The position numbers were made by a program, and so were the translations under genes. Shown piece after piece: positions 29,474-40,361 of a DNA stretch of 64,000 nucleotides (position 1 is its first letter; every line of letters starts with the position of its first letter). Location: assembly GCA_012934845.2 (NCBI GenBank), contig WNNJ02000054.1, forward strand, positions 32,944 to 96,943. Direction: 5' to 3'. This DNA comes from Pomphorhynchus laevis. Lineage: Eukaryota; Acanthocephala; Palaeacanthocephala; Echinorhynchida; Pomphorhynchidae. The notes below the pieces were generated by a model. It saw only the letters and a list, made by a program, of their open reading frames with translations, searched no databases and was not told the DNA's origin.

Positions 29474-32045
29474 ATTGTGAAAAGTCGCCGTACACAGCGG
29501 TTCAGGAGTCAAAGGTGGATATAATTGATTTTAAATCCATACTTGCTTTTAAGAAAATGGACTTCGATCATAAACTTCAACAATTTAATGTATTCGAGAT
29601 AATTATAATTACCATCAGTCATTATCAGTCGAATAAATTTCGACTTTTTCGTGATAACTATAAAGACACCAGTAATTCCTTATTTTGTTTAACGAAGCTC
29701 AGGTGCATAAAATATTTTTATTGTCTTGTTGTGCGTGTATAACTTCATGTAATTCTCTAGATAAGACATAAATGAGCGTTTGTTAATTATGAGGGCACCT
29801 AATTTCTCGCATGACTCCAAATAGAGTACATTCTCATGAATTGTAGTTTGCGTACTTCGTACCAGGAGCCAATCTACAGTTGATTTTAAATTTATGCTTG
29901 ACGCTAAGGCAGTGGACTTCGATCATTAGCTCTGTATATTGTACTACTTATATTGTACTACTTATATGATAATTTTGCGATCCTACAATCATCGAATGCA
30001 TTTGTATATACAACTTACCATGCTTCACAGAGTTAGAATGATTGTCTCAAATAGAAACTTGTGTTATTACCATTAGACTGTTTTATTGATCTAGCACAGC
30101 CCCGGGCCATATACAGATTATGCGTTTCCTTTAAAATATATTTTCATCAGAGACAAAAGTATTATTTGAAAATCTACTCGTAAAAATTTTCCGATTACTT
30201 AAAGTTAATATAATTTTTATATTATAATTAATATATTTTTTATTTCCGATGATCCTTTGCCTATTTTATATTTTATTAGTTTGTTTTATTTAATTTTTAA
30301 AATATCCGAGTTTAATGTTTCCGTTAAATCATGCGTTACTGATTAAATAACGTTACAAATTAATTATGTACCGCTATGCTGTTTTCGATATGTTGCTAAT
30401 TGCAATCGACTAGAATATAATAACTAAAGGTAAATTTGCAAAATGCTTTATAATGTATATTTTACAATTTTAATTATGACCTTTAAGAAAACTATTAAAT
30501 ATTCTCCTAACACGTAAACGTCATTATTAATTGTTTACCAATTACTTATCAATATTGTATTTTTTTCATTTAATTTTTTTATCATTTTGGTAAATATCAA
30601 TTTATATCGTGATTTGTCGCTGATATTAATTTTCTAAGATTATACAATTTAAATATGTTCAACAATCTAATATTACATAAAAACCAAATATTACATCAAA
30701 AAAATCAAATACAAAAACTCAATATGCAATATATTGTAAACATAATTTATTAAAATATTAACTCATATATTTTCTGCTGTAATTTAAGATATTTGACTAA
30801 TGAATCTATTTCATGTTAAGTAGTCTAATATATTAAACAGCGTAAGTTATCAGCAGAATCACTCATTGCTAGAAGAATATTTTAAAGTAAGTTATATTGG
30901 ACCTAAAATGTAAAAGGGAAATAACAGTAATATATAATATTTAAGATATTTGGAGTATGGCACTTTCAAATCCTAATATTATTAATTTATAATTAGATCG
31001 GTTGACTGATCAGATAAGATAATTGATTCTTCGTATTTTATACAAATTTATTTTACGTATTTATTTACGTATTTTTTATTTTATATAAATAAAAAATAGA
31101 TAAATAATTATAAATAATAAATAATTATAAAGATTTTATACAATTTATATAATGATAAAATTTATAATTAAAATTTAAGATAAAAATCAATTTTTATGAA
31201 TTGACTAATAAATAATATACGATGTATTTGAATTAGGAATAGAGGTCATCAGGAGGAATTGCTGTTATCATGATATGGAACATATTCCTCAACCGAACAT
31301 AGTAGCGGGGCAAATACATGCTAATAACGTATTTTTCGCTATACGGATTTGCGCTATACATAAATTGAGTAATATCTCGAACATTCATATTCAATCACAA
31401 GGACAAGTTATTTCTAACAATCAAATTAACACACTAACATCAGTCTACCATTACTTAAATTTCGTCCAGACCCTCATATTTAAATGAATATACAGTTTTT
31501 TGACGAAATGTATTCAATTTAAACAAAAATTGAACAAGTGCTTTGAGCATCCACTGATATTAAATCTGAAAGGTCACAATTCTCTGTTCAAGGAAATCTA
31601 AAGCTATGTCAACTTAGGGTCACACTTGTTGGGCAGGTTCAGATGGAGGATCGCTATTCAGTGAAACTAAAGGCTAGGCTAACTTAGGTTATACCATGTT
31701 AGACAGGTTTGAGTACAGGATTGCCCTAGCCCTTAACAGTGAATACCATGGCTCTAAACTGTATCATGTACAATTACCGACCTTCGCAACAGGCCTGCAG
31801 TTTGTTAACCATACCGTTGCAACAAAAATGACCAAATGATTAAATGTGCCTCGACCGGAGCTAGATCGTACTTCACATACGACGCGCTTGGATGATATCG
31901 ATCGAGGTTGAAAGTTAATAAGGGTTCCCGATTCAAATGAGGTTTCGGCAAGCAATCATCTAAGACAAAGGTAAAATAGTGATCGAAAATGAGTTGTGTG
32001 GAGGTGATCAAGGTTGCACCGTTGAACGCTGGATCAATGACATGA
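29471..32045. other. AT-rich intergenic DNA with a diverged direct repeat
   Basis: About 2.5 kb. A diverged direct repeat links about 29520-29572 and 29878-29930 (TTGATTTTAAAT, then GTGGACTTCGATCAT or ATGGACTTCGATCAT). The rest is very AT-rich (30180-31220 especially). Short open stretches such as 31275-31487 have no family resemblance and are not called. 31600-31800 contains a paired GGCTAGGCTAACTTAGGT-like motif. No gene is supported. Confidence 0.6.
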
Positions 32046-32049
32046 AGAT

Positions 32050-33840
32050 CGCTCGGGTTGGTTAGTATACGTTTTTAAACGGATGAAAATTGAGATATGT
32101 GCCGACCAGGAACTTCGTTGGACTAAAGCTAAATCAAGAGATCTTGGCGGTGAATACAAACTCATCTATAGTGGATGCTATGATCGAATGAACGGAGTGG
32201 GAGTTATTTCAGAGATACTCGTATGTTCTGTGCATGAAGTGCAGCGATACTGATAAATTGATGAAAATATCTATCATGTGTAATAAGGTGAGCCTTCACT
32301 TCGTCAGCACATACGCTCCACAAATTGGGTTACCCTCCAATATAAAGGACGAATTCTAGAATATGTTGGAGTAAGTAACGTGGGCGTTATCAGAATAAGA
32401 TTATCTGATGATTGCGGGTGATTTGATCGGACACATTGGATCATCAAATGGGGGTCACGTATGCCACAGTGGAAATGGATATGGCGACAAAAACAATGAA
32501 GGAACGCGAATCCTCGAGTTCGCAGACGCCGATAAATTAGTTATGACCAACACTTAGTTCCAAAAAAGAGTATCGCATCTAGCAAAGTTCTACAACGTAA
32601 GCGCAATATTTTAGATCGATTACTGTCTCGTAAAAAGAAGATACTTGTAAAGCGTCCTGGATTGCAAGATAATTCCATACGAAACTGTTGCGACTCGACA
32701 CAGAACAGTTATCTACAAGATACGATTTATGAATAAGTCGACGATGCTATAACGCAATGGACCAGAATGGATAAAGTGATGGCGGATGAAAGAATTGGAG
32801 ATGGTTCTTATCGGGGCATTGATCTGCTTCCCATCATAATGATAAAAGAGACGTTGACACATGTGAAGGAGCAAATGCATAAAAAAAGGATTTATTTTAA
32901 CGTGGCAAATGCGTGCCAGCGCACGCTTACATGACCACAACAAAACAAAACTGTGAATCAGGTGTCGAGAAGGTGTGAACGGAGGAGGTGTTTGAATGTG
33001 ATAAAGGAGGGGGCGCGGCGGACGTCGAGAGGGAGTTGATTCCAGGCGAGTGAGGCGGCGACGAGGAAGGATCGGAGACCGTAGTTGTTGGAGTAATTAG
33101 GAACGTGGAGTAAGAGGGTATGACAGGAACGAAGCGATAGCGAGGTGGGGCGAGTATCGTCTAAGAAAGGAAGGTTGATGAACGATGGGGAGCCGACAGC
33201 GATGAGACGAAAAGTAACGTGAAGGCGGAGTTTGATGCATAGGTCTGTGAAAAAATATTGCAGAGTAAAATGGCTAAAAGGCATAAAATATAAAAATGTG
33301 CCTGTCTGTGGACCAAGGATGTGAAGGAGGCATTTAGGGAAAAGAAGAAATATCATGCTTTATTACAGGTGACAACTTTGGAAAATTAGAATGAATATAA
33401 GAATGACCGAAAACGAGCAAAGTGTGTAGTTGCTGCAACTAAGAGCAGAAAGCAAATGACCATGTATGGTGAATTGGACAGTAGTCAAGGGCAAACTGCA
33501 TTATACCGCCTGGCTAAAAATCGACAAAAACAGAGCGAGAACAATGAGCGTTTTCATTGTATCAATGACAGTATTGAAAAACTCACAAACGATAAAGAAA
33601 AGGTGTGAAACATATAGGAAACACTACGAGATGATCAGCACAACTAAATTTTCTCATCCACAGATTCCCTGAATCCACCTTGTTCTCGGTCCTATGAAAT
33701 AAATCAATAAGGAAGTTACAGTCGCCCTAAATGATTTACGACCGGGAAAAGCTACAGACACAGACGACATACCATGGGAATTGTGGAAGTCGCCATGCTG
33801 TCAACCGGTAGAATGGCTCTTTATATCATATAAAATTAAT
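32050..33840 (+). mobile_element. RTE-like LINE fragment (endonuclease and linker), decayed
   Basis: Reads CADQELRWTKAKSRDLGGEYKLIYSG, MNGVGVISEIL, VSTYAPQIGLPS, IAGDLIGHIGSSNGG, HSGNGYGDKNNEGTRILEFA and IDYCLVKRRYL, the endonuclease order of RTE elements. After a nested insertion (32882-33234) it continues with VWTKDVKEAFREKKKYHALLQ and TALYRLAKNRQKQSEN and stops before the RT core. The GDLN block has Ile for Asn, and many stops are present. It belongs to a different RTE lineage from the element at 20240-23120. Confidence 0.75.
32882..33234 (-). mobile_element. Hairpin-LINE fragment d, nested insertion
   Basis: 5'-truncated 3' end on the minus strand, coding for the ORF2 C-terminus (SLAWNQLPLDVRRAPSFITF, KHLLRSHLLDT) and ending with the family hairpin GCGTGCCAGCGCACGC (32911-32926) and TTAAAATAAA tail. 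It interrupts the RTE-like fragment and is flanked by ATGCATA on both sides (32875-32881 and 33235-33241), a likely target-site duplication. Confidence 0.85.
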
Positions 33841-34029
33841 ATCATATAATAACCTATAATTATATATATGTTATTTAAATAACCCGTAACGTTCTTAATA
33901 AATTATTTCATTTCAACTGCCAGTTTTTCGTAAATTAAATTATATATATAACAATTGTAGAGTTGTAAAATCCACAATTATTAAAAACAACAATTTTTTA
34001 AAATAGTTGATAATGATCAATTTTGATAA
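33841..34029. other. AT-rich spacer
   Basis: Low-complexity AT-rich DNA with no recognised feature. Confidence 0.5.
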
Positions 34030-34215
34030 AGAATTATTGGAGCTGGATCAAAGAAAGAAGTAAAATTTTATTTCGCTAACTTCTGTTAGCATCTTCAGAA
34101 AATTACATCTTCAGGTAATTTTCTGAAGATGCTAACAGAGGTCAGCGAATATCAAATAAAATTTTCCTTCTTTCTTTGACCCAGCTCCAAAAATTCTTTA
34201 ACAACAAATTCTGTT
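34030..34215. repeat. Palindromic Penelope-like element end, family A (second copy)
   Basis: Outer arms TATTGGAGCTGGATCAAAGA and its complement, inner arms TTCGCTAACTTCTGTTAGCA and TGCTAACAGAGGTCAGCGAA. On each outward strand the string CTGAAGA, hairpin TGCTAAC-AGA-GTTAGC, GAAA matches the hammerhead pattern CUGANGA / stem II / GAAA (left arm, minus strand). The right arm has a mutated stem II and GAAT instead of GAAA. Confidence 0.65.
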
Positions 34216-35275
34216 TTTATCTATGTAACCATAGATAATACATTTCTATTCATGATTTTTTATGTCCTTTTGAACAATACTTCGTAATAAATAACTGTTT
34301 ATTACTTTATAGCGTTTAATACAAAAGAGAAACTGTAACTTATTGATACATAAAGGAACAAGTGTGCTATATTTTTAATGAAAGCAGCATTTCTCCTATT
34401 CCATTATATTACAATATTTTAACTTGAACTCGAGTCTATTTTCCTTTATATTAATTTGATAAAATCTTAATTTCTACATCTTTATAATTCAAGCATCGTT
34501 GAAACGTTTACGATTCACAATCGGATATTAATTTTAGACGTTAGATTAGAATCATATATATAGGTAAAATCGAATTTGATTTACATTCGCGTTGTTGGAT
34601 CATTTTAAGATGCTTTAATATTTAAAAAATCAGTATCCAAAAGAGAAAATAATACTCTTGTTGTATTTTTTCTCTTTTGGATACCGATTATATATATGGG
34701 TAAGTTTTTGAATCGAGCATATTCTTCAGCCTCCAAACTCTCGTCACTCCTAGACGGTAATGTGATAGCCGTTTCAAACAAAACCTTAAGATTATATATA
34801 TGAATACCTTAAAAATATAAATATAATTTTCAATATATATAATAAATATTATTATTAATATTTATTTATTAATTAATATTTATTAATTTTCAATATAAGT
34901 CCAGATGCCAAAACCTTTGAAATTAATCAAAATGACAATAAATACGTGACCTTTCTGTATCCACGTAGAACAATGGGATTTATCATTTTTAGCAATTTTT
35001 GATTTCCTAAAATAAATATATCCTGTATTATTTATGATTCGTTGACTTTATCTTTTTATCATTTATTATTTACGGTAGATCATTTCATACAACGGCAAGG
35101 AATCATTTAGTCGTAAATTCTTAACTCTACAATTATATAGGACGAGTCGCTTATATAATAAATATTTGATACTTTTACAAGTTCCTATATCTGTTTTTTT
35201 TATCAACGACGACTAATGTTGTAAGCACATGGAACTGATTGATTTTATTTATTAAACATAAGGGATGTTGATGCA
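34216..35275. other. AT-rich spacer with a hairpin
   Basis: About 1 kb. Contains an inverted repeat TATCCAAAAGAGAAAA/TTTTCTCTTTTGGATA (about 34629-34684). No gene is seen. Confidence 0.6.
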
Positions 35276-35279
35276 TTTT

Positions 35280-35460
35280 TAAATTTAGAATTTTTGAGCA
35301 AAATTAATGAAAAAATAAGAATTATTTTTATAGTTCACTAGCTGCTATCATCATCAGAAACAAACAGTTCTGTTTCCGATGATGATAGTAGCAGCTAGCA
35401 AAATATAAAAATAAATTTGCATTTTTGATTGATTTTGCTCAAAAATTCCAAAAGAGAATT
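35280..35460. repeat. Palindromic Penelope-like element end, family C
   Basis: Outer arms GAATTTTTGAGCAAAAT and ATTTTGCTCAAAAATTC, inner arms CTAGCTGCTATCATCATC and GATGATGATAGTAGCAGC. The minus strand of the left arm has CTGATGATGATAGC followed by GCTAGTGAAC, a degenerate hammerhead-like string. No coding sequence remains. Confidence 0.5.
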
Positions 35461-35651
35461 TTATTCAGGTTTACTTGACCCATGTCCAAAAAAATATAGT
35501 CATTGCCTTTTTACATAAATAATTTAAAATTATATATTTATATCAGTTTGATTTCATAAGTATAACAGAATGAAAAAAGGGAAATGCCATTACTTGTTCG
35601 AATCATTAATAGCTAATAACATGAACGGCAAACACAAGTCACACACGGCCG

Positions 35652-36980
35652 TTATTTGAATATTTTCCCGTCATTGAATGCTTTATCTTGATAGTTTTTC
35701 GGTGTCCACAAAAGATATTCATTAATAAGTTCCTTTACTTCGGGCTTGCTGATATCTAGCTTATTCCATGTATATGATTCGTAATCAATACCCCAATCGC
35801 TGCACAGTTCAAATGCAAGTTTCTGTCCTCGCCATAACCAAATACCGGCAATTGTGTTATTGTTATCCTCGCCGAAAATACACATGCTAGCGAACGCATG
35901 ATTACGCATGGTGTCCAATCGTTGAAACATACCTGAAATAAGGTTACTGGTCATAAATGTAAGTTTCAATTCCTCAGGAAACTTGTAGCTACAAAACCAT
36001 ATACTGTAATGTTCGGGGTCAAAATGTTCCCAAAAATAAGGTATTGCGACTTTCTCGGTGTCTTGATTAGAATACACTCGCTTAAAATCATCAACACCAA
36101 ATGAACCTTTAGGCAATGCGGCTAGTGGGTTCTTGCTTTTAGGAACGGTGTCAGCGTTTTCGGCTTCGGTATTACTATTTGCACCATGTGAGTGGCTACT
36201 AACATCGTTCTCTGATTTTTGTTCATGTTTAGTTTCTTTCTTATCGTCAGTGACAACAGTAGACAGAGTATCGACTTTGAAAAATTCAAACTTGGTGGCT
36301 AAATCGCCTAACGCTTTTATAACTTCGGGTTGGTGAAGAATTGTGTTGAACCAGCGAAGTAGGTGGTTGAGGGGATTGACCTTATCTTTCATTGATGACA
36401 ATTTAAACAAAAGAAAACAATTAGAAAATACAGCAATATCAGCTAAGGTTATACGTTCGTTAGTAAAAAATGTATTAGACTTTAGATAATCATTTAAATG
36501 GTTAAGTACCTTCTTCACTTCTTCTTTGGATTTTGTAAGCGTTGTTTGCTTAAGTTTATGATCTTCGTCTTTGCTAGTACATTTATCAGTGTTGTTACCA
36601 GTTTTACACTCATGTGGTTTAATATAGGCACACGATTCAACAAGCGGAACAAGTTCGCGTTCCGCAAAGTAGGTCCATTCTAACACCTGGCATTGGTACT
36701 GTAATCCTGAATTACTCGCTCGTAATTGGTCGTTAGACAAAAAGTAAGCGATCGAATTAGAATCGTGAAGTACCGTTTGAGCATCAGCCGATACAAACAC
36801 TGGAATTTCCGGATAAAGCTGCTTATATATTGTGTCAATATGTTTTTCAATAGTTGCCGGGACTGTATCTGATAAGGAAATCTGAGTGTTACTGTACGCA
36901 GCCGATATTAAACAGGGAAGAGTCCTGTAGTATTCAGGTAAGCTGTATAGAGTACCAGCCAATTTAGATGCGCTACTCAT
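35652..36980 (-). CDS. EEF1G: Elongation factor 1-gamma (eEF1B gamma subunit)
   Basis: 442 codons, close to the usual 430-440. A GST-like N-terminal half starts AGTLYSLPEYYRTLPCLIS (GST-N, about 5-85, with DSNSIAYFLSND) and continues with GST-C (about 90-225, ITLADIAVFSNCFLL, then HQPEVIKALGDL). A charged linker (about 230-283, KKETKHEQKSENDVSSHSHG) leads to the highly conserved EF1G domain at 284-442: NPLAALPKGSFGVDDFKRVY, PYFWEHFD, LISGMFQRLDTMRNHAFASM, DYESYTWNKLD, ending KAFNDGKIFK. The protein is the scaffold of the eEF1B exchange complex in the cytosol. The N-terminal half is unusually diverged and carries a Cys/Lys/Thr-rich insertion (about 140-165). There is no intron. The codons are intact and no retrocopy poly(A) tail is seen, so I treat it as the working gene. 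Confidence 0.96.
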   Translation of the reverse strand: MSSASKLAGTLYSLPEYYRTLPCLISAAYSNTQISLSDTVPATIEKHIDTIYKQLYPEIPVFVSADAQTVLHDSNSIAYFLSNDQLRASNSGLQYQCQVLEWTYFAERELVPLVESCAYIKPHECKTGNNTDKCTSKDEDHKLKQTTLTKSKEEVKKVLNHLNDYLKSNTFFTNERITLADIAVFSNCFLLFKLSSMKDKVNPLNHLLRWFNTILHQPEVIKALGDLATKFEFFKVDTLSTVVTDDKKETKHEQKSENDVSSHSHGANSNTEAENADTVPKSKNPLAALPKGSFGVDDFKRVYSNQDTEKVAIPYFWEHFDPEHYSIWFCSYKFPEELKLTFMTSNLISGMFQRLDTMRNHAFASMCIFGEDNNNTIAGIWLWRGQKLAFELCSDWGIDYESYTWNKLDISKPEVKELINEYLLWTPKNYQDKAFNDGKIFK

Positions 36981-36995
36981 CTAAAGGATACAAAT
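36981..36995 (-). promoter_or_regulatory. Splice-acceptor-like site directly before the eEF1-gamma ATG
   Basis: On the minus strand TTTGTATCCTTTAG abuts the ATG at 36980, a pyrimidine-rich run ending in TAG. It matches the arrangement at the urease-like gene and suits a trans-spliced leader or a 5' UTR intron. Confidence 0.5.
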
Positions 36996-37009
36996 ATTTC
37001 GTATAATAC

Positions 37010-37384
37010 AAATATATATATATTAAGTTTGCAAACAGGAAACATATATCATTGAATGATAGCTATTGAACCTGTTCCGTTTTAGTAGGTGTATCAAATG
37101 AAAATAAAGCATATTTTAAAAACGTGTAGATATTTTGAATCAAATTCACGCTATATAGGTTAACACGATGAGTCACTCAGGGATGCCTCTGTATCCATAT
37201 CAAGTATGGCAAGGCTTGGGAATCCAGTTAAGCAAGCTAATTTTTTGTTATTTGGTATTCCACTGAGTTGTGATTAGCACTCACAACAAATATATATTGT
37301 AAACGATTTTTCGAATTTCTATAGGTTTCTTTCATAAAGTTATTTGGATCCTACTTGTCGTTTCACTTATAATAACAATAATAT
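37010..37384. other. Upstream flank of eEF1-gamma
   Basis: AT-rich DNA of about 370 bases. No promoter motif can be assigned with confidence. Confidence 0.5.
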
Positions 37385-37990
37385 ATTTAACGTGACAAAT
37401 GCGTACCAACTGCACGCTTACAAGTCGACTAACAGCAAAGAAACAACAAACGCCAAGCAGATAAATTAATTAAATTGCTTAAATGGGATCAGATTTGGCG
37501 CTTGAAGAACAGCAAGGAGGAAACGCAAGGAACAGTAAACAGGACGAGAATTATCAAGAAAAGGAAGGTTGAGAAATGAAGGGGTATGAAAAGTTACAAG
37601 GCGGAAAGCAACGATAAGAAGACGAATTTGAACACGAGAAAAAATGGTAGGCAAATTGAGAGAAGCAAGACGGTGAGATGTATGATCAAAATGACGAAGA
37701 CTGAAGAGAATTGGGACGGCTGCATTGACGATGCGTTGTAGGGGAAGAAGAGTGAATTTAGGTGAGTCGAAAAATAGACTAAGATAGTAATCAAGTCTTG
37801 AGAAAAGGGGAGGTGACATGAGTAATGCAATGGAAATCGATCAATCCATGAATTTGACGGAGTTTGCAAATAATCAAGGTAGATGAGCGTTCTTTATATC
37901 TAGCGAAAGGTTTAAGTAAAAGTCGGTCGTCGAAATGGAAGCCTAGGAAAATGAGATTATCAACGATAGGAAAAAAGTTGAGGCGATGGA
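37385..37990 (-). mobile_element. Hairpin-LINE fragment e
   Basis: Minus-strand 3' part of the family: GFHFDDRL-type start near 37940, then SRLDYYLSLFFDSPKFTLLPLQRIVNAAVPI in the C-terminal region, LLIVAFRLVTFHTPSFLNLPFLDNSRPVY, and the 3' hairpin GCGTACCAACTGCACGC (37401-37417), in which one stem pair is a mismatch. The frame is broken in several places. Confidence 0.75.
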
Positions 37991-38924
37991 GAAGAATTGA
38001 TTGATCGACATGTCAAACGCAGATGATAGATCAAGAGAAACTATGACACTATACATATTTTGATAGCGCGAAAAATATTCTTTTATAAATAAAGGTGCTT
38101 TCAAAGTTAAACTGTAGATTTTTATTATGTCGCCAGGCACTTCTTAAACTAGTTGACAGTATATGAGCATACTGTTGACGGTAGTAGTCTGTTCTTAAGT
38201 CCAAGAACACTCTTATATATGTAGTATGTCCGGTTTGCTGGATTCGAGGGTTTTCAGCATCAGAGGGTGATCGCGCAAGTGAGGCAAGCTCGAAGGCATA
38301 ACATTATATATTGAGCAAAACTGTTTAAATACTATTCGAACGATCAATTTAATTTTAAAATTTGTTATCTTGGTTGAATTTTGCTGCAAAATAAAAAATA
38401 AAGAAAATAGTTTACTCAAAAATAAGTTTATTAGCAAAAAAATTAATAATTAGTAAAAAATAACTTCTTCAAAGCGTTTAGTAATATACGATAAGATAAG
38501 TTTATCATGGAAAAACTGATTTATAGATACATATGCGTATGATAATTGAGACCACTCACGTTAAGTATCAGTAATATGAGTAATATACTCATCTTAAACT
38601 ATTCCGTTAGGTGACAATGAGATATGAAGATAATAAAATGCATATTTATAAAACGATCAAATTGAAAAATAGAATTGATACATATTTCGTAGACTAGTCG
38701 AAATCAACTTAATCATTCCTTAATCATTTTTAGAAAAAGCAAGCATCAACTAAGCATATTAAAATATTAATAAGTGGGGTTTAAAATTTAAAATACGAAC
38801 TGAGACTCATGTACATCTAAATTTAATTATAATAATGCCATATCAAATGATTGAAAGTAATCAGTTCCCTGATAATCTACAATTTTATTTCAATAAATGT
38901 TATATTATCTATAAATAATTGGAG
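37991..38924. other. AT-rich spacer
   Basis: About 930 bases. A short run around 37990-38030 encodes DLSSAFDMSINQF on the minus strand, possibly a scrap of RT motif, but there is too little to call. The rest is AT-rich. Confidence 0.5.
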
Positions 38925-39005
38925 ATGGATCAAAAGGAGGAAAATATCAAATTTTCCTTTTCTTTGATCTATCTCCAATAAATCTTTATCAATAATGGAT
39001 CACTA
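38925..39005. repeat. Short palindromic Penelope-like end, family A (third copy)
   Basis: Arms TTGGAGATGGATCAAAAGGA and CTTTGATCTATCTCCAA around AAAATATCAAATTTT. The hammerhead-like centre of the other family A copies is missing. The flank ATAATGGATCACTATCAACG matches the flank of the 16350 copy, so the similarity extends past the palindrome. Confidence 0.6.
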
Positions 39006-40361
39006 TCAACGATTTAAAAGTTATATTATCTATTAATTAGTTCATAAGTACTGGCTTATACAAATTTCTTTTTATAGTTAAGATACGTACATATTTTTAA
39101 ATTTATATGCAGTACAATGTAGACTTAATCAAGTTATTTGATTTATCAAATCTATTTTCGGGTTGTCGTGTAGAACATTCAATAACGAAAGACCAGGCTA
39201 AACACCGAATTGTTGCAGATAAAAATCAAACCTGCGATTGATACATGTTTATATTTTCAATTCGATAGGTTAACCCATTTGATCAAATTCAAACTAAACA
39301 AGTTCAAAATCAGCCATTTTAATGACCCTGTGACTTTCTGAACCTTATATTCAAAACAATTGCGCAGAACAAAAAAAGCAGTTTAAACTATTCTTGTTGA
39401 ATATTAGGGTGGTAGCGGTGAAATATCAACCGAAGTAAGTTTAATTCCACCTTTCGCTCCAGTAGTTTTGTAGACATGATATTCTCGCTACTGCTAATTT
39501 AATATTGCATATATATATTCAGAGCAAAACACCAATAAAACTAGGATATGACATGTATCGACCGAGGAAGAACTTTGAACACAATAGATGAAAATTCACA
39601 CAGTCTATCTATAAACCATGTACCAATGTTTGCATGACGATGAATATGCGTCGGTCTTTAATCAATACGAAGAGAAGGCATCAATTGTGACTGCGAGCAA
39701 TAAAAAATACAATAAAGATATCTCCAAATCAGTTCTACTAATAGGGATCCTAGACTGAAACGATACGAAAATATTTAATACCACTACGGATCAACAGTTG
39801 GCATTTATGCTTATGGCAATAAACAGAGAATCAAGCTTCCGTAGCTGCGTTTACTTCATGTCAATTAAAAGACGATATAGTTATGCATGTTGAAGTGTAT
39901 ATTATACGACGATACGAATCGATTGACCTGATGATGGTGATGATATGACGGATTTCATTTATGCATTTTACATATCCAAACATTGTTTTTATCACATATT
40001 TTATAATCTTTTCGTAGATAAAACTGTGTAGATACTGGTGAACCTTTTCTAATTTATTGATTTTGATATCCTTAAAGGTTACTTATTGAAAGATTCAACA
40101 TACTGCTCCTGTCTATATAGATCAACTTAAAATTAGTCTTGGTTATTAAAAACTCTTACAATATCAAAACTAAACTACGGATAATTGTACCGATTGGATC
40201 TAGCAGGCCTGAAATCTAATTCTTTAGGTCGTTTATATGATTAAATTTCAAAAAACGTCAACAAATAAAGAATTCAATTAAAAGAAGAAAATCACAGCAA
40301 AAAATTTTGGTTTCTAATAAACATACAACTACTTGGATTTACTACGGAAAATTTTACAGAA
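39006..40361. other. Intergenic DNA, no gene recognised
   Basis: About 1.35 kb, AT-rich with some mixed-composition parts (39360-39950). I see no coding pattern. The last about 150 bases are probably the 5' UTR of the following LINE. Confidence 0.55.

Noticed and set aside
30128-30165. Hammerhead-like string on the minus strand (CTGATGA, AT-rich stretch, GGAAACGC)
   Set aside because: Stem II would be only A-T pairs with extra bases before GAAA, and no stem I partner is visible. Likely chance in AT-rich DNA.
31275-31487. 70-codon open frame
   Set aside because: Short, no recognisable motif, in AT-rich intergenic DNA.
35652-36980. eEF1-gamma as a processed retrocopy
   Set aside because: No poly(A) remnant or target duplication, and the frame is intact. 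Lack of introns may be normal for this genome, as the urease-like gene also has none.
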